Positions 1-13,339 of a DNA stretch of 64,000 bases are shown piece after piece; position 1 is the stretch's first letter, and the number at the start of each line of letters is the position of its first letter. Source of the stretch: Rhodeus uyekii (taxonomy: Eukaryota > Chordata > Actinopteri > Cypriniformes > Acheilognathidae). The notes beneath the pieces were generated by a model. It made no database searches and was not told where the DNA came from. It was given only the letters and a program-made list of their open reading frames with translations. Where the stretch lies: assembly GCA_037043235.1 (NCBI GenBank), contig JAWRVZ010000027.1:4155501-4219500 (forward strand). Reading direction: 5' to 3'. Both the position numbers and the translations under genes were made by a program.

Positions 1-109
1 AACTAATTGAACGGATATATTCCGATACTTCCATAATGTGCCGATATTTTTCTGAGCCCATGAAACATGTGGACTAGTATGATGTCACACTCTAAGCTTA
101 GGGTTAAGT

Positions 110-415
110 CTTTTGATGCATTTATTTTATAACAAATACAGTAAATAAAGGTCATTTTTATATTGTTTAATTTTTTCTTGGTTATAAAACATTTTAAAAT
201 GTAATTTATTCCTGTGATCAAAGTTTTCAGCATTATAACTCATTAGAATCATTCAGATTCATCATATGTTCATTCAGAAATCATTCTGATATGCTAAATT
301 GCTGCTCAGGAAATATTTCATATTATTATCATTGGTATCAATGCAATTAATAGAAATATTTTGTAATATTATAAAAGTCTTTACTGTCACTTTTGATAAA
401 TTTAATTAATTTAAT
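110..415 (+). repeat. Fragment of abundant fish hAT-like non-autonomous element
   Basis: The order of segments matches a very common cyprinid interspersed repeat: ACATTTTAAAATGTAATTTA, TTCCTGTGAT, then CAGAAATCATTCTGATATGC, TTGCTGCTCA, and TCTTTACTGTCACTTTTGAT. The same segments occur at 34724-35475, so the family is present at least twice in this window. The family assignment comes from memory of fish repeats. The ends are not visible here. Confidence 0.55.
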
Positions 416-2269
416 TTTAATTTTAATATGGTGTTCATACATGTCTACCTTAATATCTACATGTAATGTTAGTTCACCATGCATTAACTACTGTTAACAC
501 AACTTTTGATAATGTATTAGTAAAAGTTGAAATGATTTTAACAAAGATCAATAAACACTGTAGAAGTGCAGTTCATTATTAGTTCATGTTAACTGGTTTT
601 GTTAAATAATGAAACCTTTGTTTGTTCTTCTTTTGGCTTGTTTTATTAAATCCACTAGGCTTAACAATCTAGACAGTCCAATCCTTCTCAGTTTGAATGG
701 GCATGATGCTTCTGCTTGTTCCATAGCAGTTGTTTTTATAAGATTTATTCATGCTTGAAAACAATTGTTTTATACTGATGATTTTTTTGGTCTTATTTGC
801 CTCTCACATATCATCTAACAGGCTTGTTTTCTTCATTTGCTGCAGGTGGTGTTGAGACACATAGCGTTCTCTTCTTAGACCTTCCTAGATCACCCGTTAA
901 AACACATCCCACTGTTCTGGCTCTCTCTATACAACTGTTCTCTTAAAAGTACGCGCACATACAAAGCACAAGCCATGCGTACACAATACATGATTTATGC
1001 TGGCAGGAATTTTTTTTTACAGTGGGTGATATTCTCGTGTCACCCAACACTTTCCTGCAGAAAGGGAACCTGGAGTTTCACTCTCATTAGCATACTCTCA
1101 TCTATGTGTTTGAGAGAGACTAGATTGAGCAAACTTGAATCTAGGTCGTGTTGCAATGTGCCGAGCTACAATTTGCGGATGCCCATAGGAGACAGTGTGT
1201 CGCATGTTTTATCTTGTGTATGTGCGTTTCTTTTGTGTCTCTGCCAGTGATAGATGCCTGTGATCATGAGTTTTTCTTGTGTATCAGGGCTATCTGTTCA
1301 TGTGTGTCTGTGTACATGTGCTTCGAGGATGCTGACAGCGCATACTACTCAAGTGTGTGTGCGCACTAGCAGTGATTTTGTGAATCATTTCATTTTGCAG
1401 TAAGTGCATTTTTCTGGATGCAGTTCTGAAGTACAGTTTTTTATAAAAACACTTATGTGTGACATTGTCCATGTCATGTTTCAGTGGTTGTAACTGTAAA
1501 GGCCATGACCTATCTCCTAGTGGATGATCATAAATGCCTGAGAATTAAATAAAAGAAAAAAAATGGCCTGATTCAGGCCTAGAGAAGTTATCCAGTCAGA
1601 TTTCGGATTCTGAAAGTTCTGTTTATAAGAGCTCCAAAATTTGCAGTCTGATTCACATATTAATCTACATGTCTATTATGTATTCTGAACCAAACGTAGC
1701 TTGAGCGGTGCCCAGACGATGCATTCAGAAACAGAGAAAGTCTGGCAATAATGTCAGGAGTGCCACCGTGAGTGTAATTTTATGTATAAATTTGAGTGTC
1801 ATATCTAAAATGAAAGCTCTACATATGTCAGAAGAGCTTTTTTGTAAATATTTAGTAGAATGTAAAACTAATGTAAGCATCACAGTTCACACAATTCATT
1901 TATAATCCAATTGATCCAAAAGATAAGCATATCATTTTTTTCATATTTATCAGATTTAGGGTCTACACCAACATTTGAAATTTCATTTGCTTGGACCTGA
2001 TGGCTTCGTGGGAAGTGCTCTGAAATGTTACGTGGTTGTGTTTCAGGCGGCCCGATTTCGGGTCTTGGCTTGCGGACATTTTCCGATCACGTCCCTCCTC
2101 CCCCTCTCACTTCGCTTCCTGTCTTCTCTTCTCGGTGTAAATGTTCTGTTAGAAGAGTAAACAATAGTGAAGAGTAAATCGCATTAAATATACACCAGTA
2201 TGAATCCAAACTGTACTTCAATGCCTCACAGCCTTGTTTTCATTAGCATAAAATTAAATATTCCATCTA

Positions 2270-3456
2270 CTCTGACTGAAATTAAAGCTAACATGAAGCT
2301 TGATAATGTTAGCATAAACACATTTAAGCTAGCCTTCATCTGACTAATGCTAGCATACTCTGTCTATAAAGTTAGCCCTCTTCTCAATAATAATAGTATA
2401 ACAAAAGCTAGCATGCTAATACGATTAGCATAACATAAGAACAGAAATCAATTTATCATGAGGATTTATTAAACACTTCAGATGCGGATCATGACTGGTA
2501 CGTCTTCTGATGGGTGGATAACATTTTTTTCAAGCTCTGACTGAAATTAAAGCTAACAGCTTCTCCCACCATCTTTTCTCTCAATATCGTTATCGCCACA
2601 ATTCCTCTTGATAATATTAGCATAAACACATCTAAGCTAGCCTTCCTCTGACTAATGCTAGCATACTCTCTGTAAAGTTAGCCCTCTTCTCAATAATGAT
2701 AGTAAAACAAAAGCTAGTTAGAAAGCTAGCATGCTAATACGATTAGCATAACATAAGAACAGAATTCAATTTATCATGAGGATTTATTAAACACTTCAGA
2801 TGCATATCATGACTGGTACGTCTTCTGATGGGTGGATAACATTTTTTTCAAGCTCTGACTGAAATTAAAGCTAACAGCTTCTCCCACCATCTTTTCTCTC
2901 AAGATCGTTACCGCCACAATTCCTCTTGATAATGTTAGCATAAACACATCTAAGCTAGCCTTCCTCTGACTAATGCTAGCATACTCTGTCTATAAAGTTA
3001 ACCCTCTTCTCAATAATAATAGTATAACAAAAGTTAGTTAGAAAGCTAGCATGCTAATACGATTAGCATAACATAAGAACAGAATTCAATTTATCATGAG
3101 GATTTATTAAACACTTCAGATGCATATCATGACTGGTACGTCTTCTGATGGGTGGATAACATTTTTTTCAAGCTCTGACTGAAATTAAAGCTAACAGCTT
3201 CTCCCACCATCTTTTCTCTCAAGATCGTTACCACCACAATTCCTCTTGATAATGTTAGCATAAACACATCTAAGCTAGCCTTCCTCTGACTAATGCTAGC
3301 ATACTCTGTCTATAAAGTTAACCCTCTTCTCAATAATAATAGTATAACAAAAGCTAGTTAGAAAGCTAGCATGCTAATACGATTAGCATAACATAAGAAC
3401 AGAATTCAGTTTATCTTGAGGATTTATTAAACACTTCAGATGCGGATCATGACTGG
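2270..3456. repeat. Tandem satellite, about 320-bp unit, ~3.7 copies
   Basis: The motif AGGATTTATTAAACACTTCA recurs at 2461, 2779, 3099 and 3419, spacings of 318, 320 and 320 bp. CTCTGACTGAAATTAAAGCT recurs at 2270, 2535, 2853 and 3173. The first unit is about 50 bp shorter because it lacks the segment that starts AGCTTCTCCCACC in the others. Every unit carries several copies of GCTAGC, GTTAGC and GCTAAC. The copies differ by few substitutions, so the array is recent or homogenised. There is no coding potential. Confidence 0.9.
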
Positions 3457-6045
3457 TAACTTCAGCAGCAAATACACTTTCTAGAACTAATTTGCGTAAA
3501 CTGTACTGGCATGTGGTATAGCCGATAGGACAAGCATACTTTGTCTCTGACATGTGATTGGTTCATAGCAAAGTGACAGTCCTATTTATCTACATCAAAG
3601 TACAGACACGGTCATGGGTGGATAAATGGATAAGTTTTGGGTGGATAAATTGTTATTTGCAGATTTTTTTTTTTACTCGATGAACAACAAACAATCTCTA
3701 TCTCCCTTTCTGATTTAGGCTCCCAAACAGAGACACATAATGAACAGCTAACGGGACAGAATGACCATGTTACCTGCACAACTAATCTATTGGTGTAATT
3801 GGATAGGAATCGTGTTCATTCATGTTCAATTTGTCCTGCGGTTCTCTCTTGTAAATGGAGGCACATTCATAGCATCTAACATTAACATCATTTAGCCATT
3901 TCATGAGAGACGGCTCTTTGTAGCGCTACAAGCTTGTTTACCCCCCTCTGGCGTTTCACGCTGCATCGAATGTTCTCTCGGGTCCGCAGGATTCCATTTG
4001 GTGCTGGTCAGCGCTGCGGAATGTCGATGTTGATGATGTTTCTGAGAGAAATATGTGCGGCCGAGTGGAGTGCTGTAAACGGATAAGCATCTTTGAAATG
4101 TGCTCCTTTCTGCCGAGGGTCTGTGCGGAAGGTTAAGTGTCTCGATGTGCATTGACATTTACTGTAGACGAGCAACTTAATTGGCAACACACACTTAGCC
4201 ACCTCCGCATACAAGCACATAAACATTCTCAAATTTAATTTCAATCCGTCTGTGAAATTTATGAGGCACACAGAAGATGGAATAACCTACTTTGGATTTG
4301 TAGATGAACACTCGTGTCTAAGAATGACTCGCAGGTATTAGTAATGCGGAGATGTATATTAATGTATAAGCATAATTAATCTTCAGACATCTCCATCATC
4401 TGTGACACTTTTATTTACTCTAAGGAATATTAAAAACCCTATTTCCGAATGGAAATTTTCCTGGATGTCATGCTGCTTTTTACAGCCAGTTCACTTTCAA
4501 ATAAAGTGTTTTTACCCTTTCATAAACCTTAAAGACTCAAATCGATCCTGTTTTGTGCTGGTTTTTATAAGATGTATCATGACCAGCTTTATATGATTTC
4601 GCTCCAAAAGTAAATAGCCAGTGAAACACACCATTTTCAGGTTCGTAATTATTTTCCAAACCCCCAAAAAAGAAGAGCAGTCAACATGTCCATGCAATCT
4701 GTATGATAATAATGTTTACCATTTCTATCAGTGCTTTTATTGCGCTATCAGACTGAGGACTGGCTGAAGGCATTGCTTCGCTTCACAGAGGGAGCTCTTC
4801 CATGGAGAAGGCTTCACTGGGATTATTTTGACCTGCTCACCCTCTGCAGATTGTATCTTGCATCTCTCTCTCTCTGTAGTTTTCAAGCACCGGCAGGTAG
4901 TTTGTCCCCATGGAGCCCGTCCTCATGTGATCCTTTTCCTCAGAGCTCAAATGCAGCGTTTTCTGTGTGCTCAGGTATGTCAGATTGTCTTGCAGGGGTG
5001 AGATTGGGAAAATGCCACACTCTCTCTTCACTTTGATGTGTCAAGTACGTTCACATCCTTATGAGAGAGTTTTTGTTTGGCTTTGTCAGTATTATTGCCT
5101 CACTCTATTGTTGCAGATGGCATTTTCGGTGACACTCGCTGAGAGCCGCCATTGAGGATTACAGACCCGTGTCAAACAGCATAGCTTGTTGCGTAGAGTG
5201 TGACCCTCAAAAGTGACACATGGTGTAGGCAACTATTTACAGAACCATCTGAATACACTGTTAGTACTCTAAAAATGTAGCTTGTCATGCTCTGTTTGCA
5301 ACGCTGACCCATATTTTGTCTTTGTAGCATTTTTTGTTGAGCTTGCAGTAGTGCGTGTTCACCTATAGACAACCTTCTGTTTGTGAAAAAAAAATGAATG
5401 CAACCTGAATTATTATAGTCGTTTTGACTTTAACATTTTTAGTTTCCCAATATGGCAGAACATCTGCCCAAAACATATGTAGATTATATGCTAAATATAT
5501 GCTGTAGACCGCATATCTTAAGAAAACATTTTTCACAAATGACCAATATTAGAAAATGTCATGGGAATGAGATGTGAAAAAAGATTCCCAATCTTAAAAT
5601 ACATTTTGGGTAAAAGTAAAATAAAGTCATTTGGTGTATTGTCTAAATAAATATATTTATATGTGTATGTGTGTGTGAATATATTTATTTATTTATTTTC
5701 TAAGGAAATTCTCTTTCTAATGATTCCATTTTTATTCAGTTAGTTGATGTATTCAGATCCACAGTTAGATAATTAACACATCAATTTATTATGAAGTAAA
5801 ATATATTGCATTTATAGTAAATTCACAAGTTTAGCAATATGCTCTTCTCTAAAAGTAATTTTTCTTGCTAACTAATGAGCTATTGAATTAGGAAATTGGC
5901 CTGAGGAAAATATAACATCAGTTGACATGTCTTAGCAGTTATTGTTGGAATAATAATTTTTCTAACAGAGAATTTCAAGCTCATTGTGTCGTAAAATAAT
6001 TCAGTGCGTGTCATTCGGAAGATGTGTTTTGGAATAGAAAGGCTG

Positions 6046-6495
6046 AGGCCAAGTCCACACGAAGCCGGTGCATTCCCTATCCGATCTTTTTTTTTTCTCC
6101 CTCATTATAAAATAAAATTCCGTAAACACAGCGTCGTCTCAAGAAATATCAGCGTACACACAAAACCACTTAAACCGATTGAAAACGGTGTAGTATATAT
6201 GCCAGACCAGTATGGGGCGCTGTAATTCTGCCACAGATATACACTATACACGGAGAAGAAGACTTTGAGCATGTGCATAACCTTGCGCGCTGTATACGAA
6301 CCAAGAAGAAGAAGACGTGTGACGCAGCCGACACGTGATGTGATGACATCATCGTTTCACTAATTATACGGATCTGCTGTACACACGAAACCGCAAGGGT
6401 GTCGTTTTCAGATTTATCCACTTTAGGACCCGGTTTCAAAAAATAGCGGATTCAGTCTCCCAAAACGCCGAATCCGTGTGGACGAAACGCCAATA
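6046..6495. mobile_element. Possible non-autonomous DNA transposon (MITE) with GTCCACACG ends
   Basis: The left side reads GGCCAAGTCCACACGAAGCC and the right side reads GCCGAATCCGTGTGGACGAA, which are partly complementary. The interior is much richer in CpG and GC than its flanks. Ends of this kind (GTCCACACG/CGTGTGGAC) occur in fish MITEs. I could not find a clear target duplication, so the ends are approximate. Confidence 0.45.
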
Positions 6496-7605
6496 CGTAT
6501 ACAGTGATACACGACGGACCCAGAACTCAGAATCTTGGAGTTGCGGTGCTCATATGGGTGACATAGGTTCAAATTTGGCAACATTTCCTGATTTCCTCTA
6601 TAGTGGAGATTTAAATATTGAGTTAAAGAAATCATCGCCGGAGGCTTCCCTAATGACTATTGGTATTGCTGTGTTATGCTGAGCTCCGTAGCGTCCCATT
6701 TATTCTGTATTTTTGTCCAAAGCGCACTCTTGTCAGAGGTTTGAGTGTATGAGAAGTGGCCTGGCAGTTCCAGCGTGCAGTTTGTGACAAATGGAGATGA
6801 CTTAGGAGTTGCTTTCATACTCACTGCAGGGCAAACTCCCATTTTTTCCACCTAGTTTTAACCGCACAGTCTGTCTTGCTTGACTGCCGGTGTGCGTCTG
6901 TTGTGTCAAGAGGACCTGAAGGGGGGAGGTCTGAGAGAGGAAGATAGAGAGCGGGAGAAAGCGGATGGCGGAAAGACGACAAGGAGGAAAATAGAAATGA
7001 AATTCCTCTCAATGCTCCGAGGAGCCTTCGAACCCAGGGCCAAATCAGATTTTGCAAGGGAAGTGGAACGAGCTTGAATGAGCTTGAGCTGCTATCTGTT
7101 GCACAGACTGTCATAATGAAACGTTTACGGCTGGGGTTAGAAAACCATCTAGAGACCTCTATGATTAGCCGTTCTCGCTTCGCCTGGGTTCTCTGACTGC
7201 CTAGTTCCCAATGCCCACGAGGTGCACTTGTTTTCCCCGTAAAACCCATCTGGGGCAATGAGTATATTTTGTCTGTGCCTCACAACAAAGTTCTCCCTCG
7301 GTGAAGATTCTGAGGCTCTTTGTGGCTTTTGGGTTTTGACCTGCTGCCCTGCAATACACAAGTTGTTTTTGCATCTCTGGGAAGAGGATTAGCATTGCGG
7401 GACAGTTGAGCTGTGTTTAATTAGCATGTCTAAGTCCTGCTCTGTAGAAGCATCTGCTGGATAAAAAAAAAGGTTCATTTAGTACACAAGGAAAGAGGAC
7501 ACTAAACAAAAAGTCATTGGACAGAAGATATAGACTTGGGCTAATGGTTATCATACATGCAGTTTATCATTTTCACGGTTCATGGTCCCCAGGATATTTA
7601 TTTTT

Positions 7606-7716
<111 letters not shown>

Positions 7717-9303
7717 AAGAAGTATTGTATTCTTGTATGTATTCTTTTTTCACTCTATAGCTATAGCCTGTGTTTTGACCAGGAGATTCAATACTCTTTC
7801 AGAAGATGCGCTATAGCACCGCCTACAGTGTAAGCCGGAAATTTCTGCCAATGCCGGTGAAGCTTTGAGATCAGTTTTAAATTTTACAAGTGAATTTAAG
7901 TTAAAAAAAATGGATGTTTAGTTTTGATTAGCTTTTAGTGAGTGATACATGATGGCGGCAGTAATTTATGTAATGTAAAAATAAGGATCAACGGCATGCT
8001 TATTTTGCCTTGGGATGCGCAATATGGATATATACTGTATCGGACAGTCCAATGCATCCGATATTGACCGATAACATTGTTGTACCAGATATATCATGCA
8101 TCTCTGTGCCAACTAAGTCAAATACACCGTACAGAATTTTTATCAGCAGTGTTGGTACATGCAATTCTCTCCATTTCGATTCCTACCTATAGCTGAAAGA
8201 TCCTATTTTTACCTCTTGTTATCTACAGTGCTGAGCCTGTTCACCCTCTTCGTTGCGTAAGCTGCGCCAGCCTGTCCCAGGAGTGCTCCCCTAGTCGCTT
8301 CCTCTAGGCTCAGCTGGCTTCTTCTCAGGGCATCAAACCGGGACGGACAGTGGTGGCAGCGTGTCGGGCCAGCGTGGGCCGAGCATAGGCCATCCGTCTC
8401 ATTAATTAGCCAGTGATTGTGCTCAATCAGATGCAGATCTTTACTTCAAGGGCTGCATATCAAAGGCAGGAATCTGGCGGCTGGTTTATTATTCACAGGA
8501 AGACCTAGTTATGTCAAGAGCATGCGAGTGGAGCTTGTAGCAGCAGCGGGGGTGAGTGGTGGAGGAGATGCTGTACCCATGGAGAGCCTGAAAGATTAAA
8601 AAGGGTGGAGGCTGAGACATGCCTGTCGCTCTCCGGGGACCAAGCATCGACTCCCTTTCTTCCTTTATTATTTCTCCTCATCTCTCGCTTGCTCCGTCTT
8701 TCCCCCTTATCATTTAGTCACCGTGATGCCGCACACAACAACACAAAGCCTGAACAGATGCGACATTGATCTTCGGCGTCACCAGCTGGATTATACCCCT
8801 GGTTTATTCAGACCGTTCAAGCATTCAAAGACAAACCTGCTCCTGTTTCCTTGTCTTATTAATGATGAAACTCACCAGGGAGTGGGCATTGGGTCCCCGG
8901 GAGCCGCTCAGTGGCGTGCCATCATTGTGCCCACTGGGACTGTCTGTCCATGGTTGCTTTTTGGCCGGCATCCTATAGAGAGAGCGGCAGCATGGCAGAG
9001 AAAGATGATTAATTTCACAGAGTAATCTGTCACGCTGATCAAGCTCAATGAGTTTGTGTGTACCAGGTTCTGTTCTTGCCGGCAAGACGCAGACTGTGAA
9101 GTCAGCAGGTGCCATGGGATGTCTTGGATGCCCTCCAGAAAAGGGTCAAAGTGGCTGGAGACACTCGCACTAAGCGACTCTTCCTGTTCCTGAAGGCCTT
9201 CTGAGGATACAGCAACATCATACTGTGTATGGCTAAATTCAATATTGCATAATTGGCTCCCTTTTCATGAGCTGGCAGCAATTTTTTTTTTTATTACTTT
9301 CAA

Positions 9304-9306
<3 letters not shown>

Positions 9307-9340
<34 letters not shown>
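9307..9340. repeat. (GT)n microsatellite
   Basis: 17 uninterrupted GT units, directly before the palindromic repeat cluster. Confidence 0.95.
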
Positions 9341-9342
<2 letters not shown>

Positions 9343-9366
9343 TTATATTTATTATATTTATTTATA

Positions 9367-9462
9367 TAGACACAAAGTAGAATTCAAATATTAATAATTT
9401 TAACTAGAAAAGCAAACTTTATCGAGATAAAAGTTAAAATTATTAATATTTGAATTCTACTT

Positions 9463-9470
<8 letters not shown>
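9367..9470. repeat. Perfect 36-bp inverted repeat (hairpin)
   Basis: The arm at 9367-9402 (begins TAGACACAAAGTAGAATTC) is the exact reverse complement of 9435-9470. The loop is 32 nt. The arm plus loop recurs as a direct copy at 9616-9683, and its first 25 bp recur at 9512-9536. All copies are separated by TA tracts. Confidence 0.9.
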
Positions 9471-9507
<37 letters not shown>

Positions 9508-9557
9508 TATATAGACACAAAGTAGAATTCAAATATAGGAATCTATATAAATATGTG

Positions 9558-9615
<58 letters not shown>

Positions 9616-9617
<2 letters not shown>

Positions 9618-9683
9618 GACACAAAGTAGAATTCAAATATTAATAATTTTAACTAGAAAAGCAAACTTTATCGAGATAAAAGT
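9616..9683. repeat. 68-bp direct copy of 9367-9434
   Basis: Reads the same as 9367-9434 by eye, beginning TAGACACAAAGTAGAATTC and ending GAGATAAAAGT. It lies after a (TA)n tract at about 9561-9610. Confidence 0.9.
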
Positions 9684-11011
9684 ACTTTTTTACTGGACAT
9701 AGCCTTGTTTGAAAGTTTAAAAAAGACCTAGAAACACATGCACACACAGTCTTAATTCAGTTGCAATTCATATTTCAGTTTCAAAAACCTGGTATATTAT
9801 ATTAATCTGGCTTTGTTATATTACCATTATATATAATGTGCAATAATAATTGTATCAGTTTTAACCACTAATTTAAAAAACAAACAAACACTGAAGTCCA
9901 ACTGCATCAGCAGGGAAAAAAAGAGCCTGTGGAAATCCCAGCATGCTTTCAATCCTGCATTTCAAGTCAGCATCCTTTATTGATCATACTCCAGCGCGTT
10001 GATGTCAAGACACGAAACGTCCGAGAGCGACCTCATGGTCCGCACATTATCCGTGGCTGAGAGGGCACTAATGAAATTGGATTCAGGCTCATCTGGAAAG
10101 TGCCCTCCTGTTTGATTTAATTAGCCAAATGTCTCCGTTCCCCATCCAAGCTGGAGTAAAATGATTTTCAACAACGGAGAGTTGATGGGTCGCCACAGTC
10201 TCCGGCAGAGAAATGCCTGGGTTTTGTGACAAAACTCCTGTCAATCATTCACTCCACCGAAGCTCTGATGGTATTTCAGTATATACTGAAATTTAGAGCT
10301 GCCTGTCAGGGACAACCTTCTTTTTCCTTTTCTTTTTTTCTCCCCCATTTGAAGGCTTACATAAGAAATAGACACTAGCTCTTTTATGTCTACGACAGTT
10401 TATCATTGCACTGACTGTTGACCTCTCTGATGTCATAAGGTCACATTCAAATTCAGACGTGCTTTACCGGAGACGTTGACGAGATTAAAAAGACCAGACC
10501 TGTTTCAATTTGCTCTGAAGCTGTCAAGAGTGACCCTTCATTGAACCCTGGTCCACCTTAATTATTGTTCATCCATAGACCAGCATTAAGGAAGACTGCA
10601 GGGCACTGTTTCTTAATTTATAGGTTCCTATTTTCGGTTATTACCCAATGCGCTCATTATGTGCTGTCTGCAGCAAGAGGCTAGACGGGTTTGCTTCTGT
10701 CCTGAAATTATTCTGTTATGATTTACCATAATGGGACCATAAACATGAGAAGATAATGCAAGTAGCGATCATGGAACATATTCATCTAATAAGATTAATA
10801 ATAAGGTAAATTCAATATATTTGTTTTGGTATGAATGATATGAGAGTGGTACATAGAGAAGTCATCTTCAAGGACATTCGGCAGTTTTTAGTTTAAAGGT
10901 GAAACATCATTTAGTTTAAAGGTACAATTAATTACTGTGCTCTCTATAACTCTGAAACCTAGAATTTGCAAGTTACTTGTTATTATTATCATTATTATTA
11001 TTCATTCATTC

Positions 11012-11388
11012 TGTTACGTATAGCTGCTTATAGCTGGTGTGCAATGCAGAGCAAACGAGGAGACTTAGAAATCCAACCAAAAATACTTTATTTACAAAAC
11101 GAAAACCAAAACACTATAGAAAACCAAAAGGCGGCACTCATGTGCAAAACGGAAAACTAGGAGAAACAGGAACATGGAGACAGCATCCACACAACATGCA
11201 AGACATCTGTGAAGCAACGTTAACAAGTGACCAAGACATGGGAACACAGGAGGATATATATTGACAAACACAGGATTAGGAACAGCTGACGAGACTTGGG
11301 CAGTGATTAGACACAGACGGGAGCGTGCAGGATCTGGAAGATACATAAAGGGACCTGGAAGGGAACAACACGAGACAAGACCATGACA
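11012..11388 (-). mobile_element. Solo LTR (377 bp) of an LTR retrotransposon, 5-bp TSD CATTC
   Basis: Begins TGTTACG and ends TGACA, with the same 5 bp, CATTC, on both sides (11007-11011 and 11389-11393). On the minus strand, AATAAA lies at 11092-11087 and a TATATAT stretch at about 11260-11253, so the LTR is oriented antisense to the plexin gene. No internal region or second LTR follows, so this is a solo LTR left by LTR-LTR recombination. Its sequence differs from the LTR at 35952-36396, so it belongs to another family. Confidence 0.85.
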
Positions 11389-12644
11389 CATTCATTTGTA
11401 CTTAGGCATTACTTTTCTATGTAAATAAATCTGATGGTTTGGTATATGTAAAATGTTTATTCTATATTTTAAATATAACTTTTTTATATATAGTTTTATT
11501 TCAAATGTGTTTCTTTTTTGTTTAAGTAAATTATTTAAAATAATGAAATTATTAAATATATTGTATAATTGTATAATAATTATTATATAATTATTATTAT
11601 TCAAATTATTTAAAAAGAAATTATTTAAAATGTAATCTTTTTTTTTTTTTTACATAACTTTGAAAAGGATATTTTTTAATAATATTAGTATTTGTACTGT
11701 AAACGTTCATCGCAGAGCTTCTGTGATCATTTGGGCTGTTAATGTGATATGTCTTTGTACCGGCACAGAAGTCATTAAGTCAAAAGTGTATATGTCAAAA
11801 GGTTAAGTCTTTAAACCACATTGTTCTCTTAACCAGGAAGTGACCGAAAATGATATCTAAAGCAGAGACAGTAGCAATAACCCTCCAGACGAAGGCACAT
11901 TGGGATTCAGCAGTAATCAGTAGGGAGAACTGGATTTGTTTTTGTTTTTTCACCTTCCAACTTCATCTCTCCTGACACCTTTATTAAGGCAATGTGAGGC
12001 AGAGTTCTCTAGATCTTCCTGCTTCTTCCTGTTAAGGGGAAGATGGGCCATCTGCCAAGAATCTGCAATTTGAAGAGTCATTGCACAATTACGTCAATCT
12101 GCACGTCCCAAAAAAAAAAAAAGGCGGAGAAATGCAGATGGCAATTCTTGCTCACCCTTGAAGAACAATTATATATGTTTATCTCATTTAATCAACTTCA
12201 TATGGCAGGGAAACTTGCAGGGGAGTATGATAGTTGCATTGTACTGCAGTTTTAACATGAAAAATGGCAATAAACCAAATCATAGCAGTGGCCAGTATTT
12301 TTAGATTAGTATTCTTGTTCCATGTGGCGATAACATTCTCCAGGTTGTGCATTTTCCTGCTCAGACACAGGGGAAGATCATTTCTCTCTCTTTTCCTGCT
12401 CAGTCCCACTGCAAGAACTTCAGCATTGCTTGGCAAGTGTTCCAGAAGGATTGGCTGAGAGAGAGGATGTGCTGTCCTTGAGCTGTTATCTGCCACTACT
12501 TCATAATGAACCGGGTCCTGTGGGAGTAATACTCAATGAAGTGATGGAGGGAGAACATGGACAACAGACTCCAACTCCCAGACTGCTTTGCTGTCTGTTG
12601 ACCCTCCATCACTCACTGAGCAACAATTTACAGGGTCCCCAGAA

Positions 12645-12854
12645 TCAGTGGAAACACTTTTTTCTCACAGGGCCATGTAGGTTTGGATTTTGTTTTCTGT
12701 TAATAATAACATCCTTCATTTAAAAACTGCATTTTATGTTTATTTGTGCTATCTTTGACTAATATTTAAATTTGTTTGATGATCTGAAACAATTAAGTGT
12801 GACAAATGTCAGGAAAAAGTCAAGAAGGGAGCAAACACTTTTTCACACCACTTT
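12645..12854 (+). mobile_element. Tc1/mariner-like 3'-end fragment
   Basis: Matches in order the right end of the Tc1-like element at 18230-19397. Shared pieces include CACAGGGCCAT, the following TTTGGATTTTGTTTTC, an AATAATAAC stretch, and CACTTTTTCACACCACT at the end. The rest of the element is absent. Confidence 0.8.
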
Positions 12855-12869
12855 GTATATGTGTGTGTA

Positions 12870-12954
<85 letters not shown>

Positions 12955-12964
12955 GTGTGTGTGT
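12855..12964. repeat. Compound (GT)n(TA)n(GT)n microsatellite
   Basis: GT-rich flanks around about 60 bp of TA. It separates two Tc1-related fragments. Confidence 0.95.
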
Positions 12965-12965
12965 T

Positions 12966-13050
12966 AAGGAGAACATGGATCCATCATGCCTTATTAACAC
13001 TGTGCAGGCTGGTGGTGGTGGTGTAATGGTGTGGGGGATGTTTTCTTTGC
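12966..13050 (+). pseudogene. Tc1-like transposase fragment
   Basis: One frame (13005-13049) encodes GGGVMVWGMFS, the strongly conserved motif in the catalytic core of Tc1-like transposases (family form GGxVMVWGxFS). The preceding GGATCCATCATGCCTTATTA is also typical of these elements. Nothing of the rest of the transposase is present. Confidence 0.7.
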
Positions 13051-13276
13051 ATGTATATGTTTTAATCTAATTTTGGCATTTGTATACACCAACAATATAA
13101 TAGTTTAAAATTTAGTTAATTTATACATTTTAAATCATATTAGGTATCAAGAGTAGACTCACTTGTTATTTACGAACATTCTTCACTATTTGTAATTTGG
13201 TTTATTTAAACAATATTGCAATGCATTACTTTTACAAGTAACTTGTAACTTGTAACAAGTAACAAGTAACTCTTGG

Positions 13277-13278
<2 letters not shown>

Positions 13279-13339
<61 letters not shown>
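13279..13339. repeat. (TA)n(TG)n microsatellite
   Basis: About 36 bp of TA followed by about 24 bp of TG. Confidence 0.95.

Noticed and set aside
6821..7258. 145-codon minus-strand open frame
   Set aside because: No recognisable domain, no coding-like pattern, lies in intron. Likely chance.
12772..13070. Open frames encoding runs of Tyr-Ile, Cys-Val and Thr-His
   Set aside because: Translation of TA and GT microsatellites.
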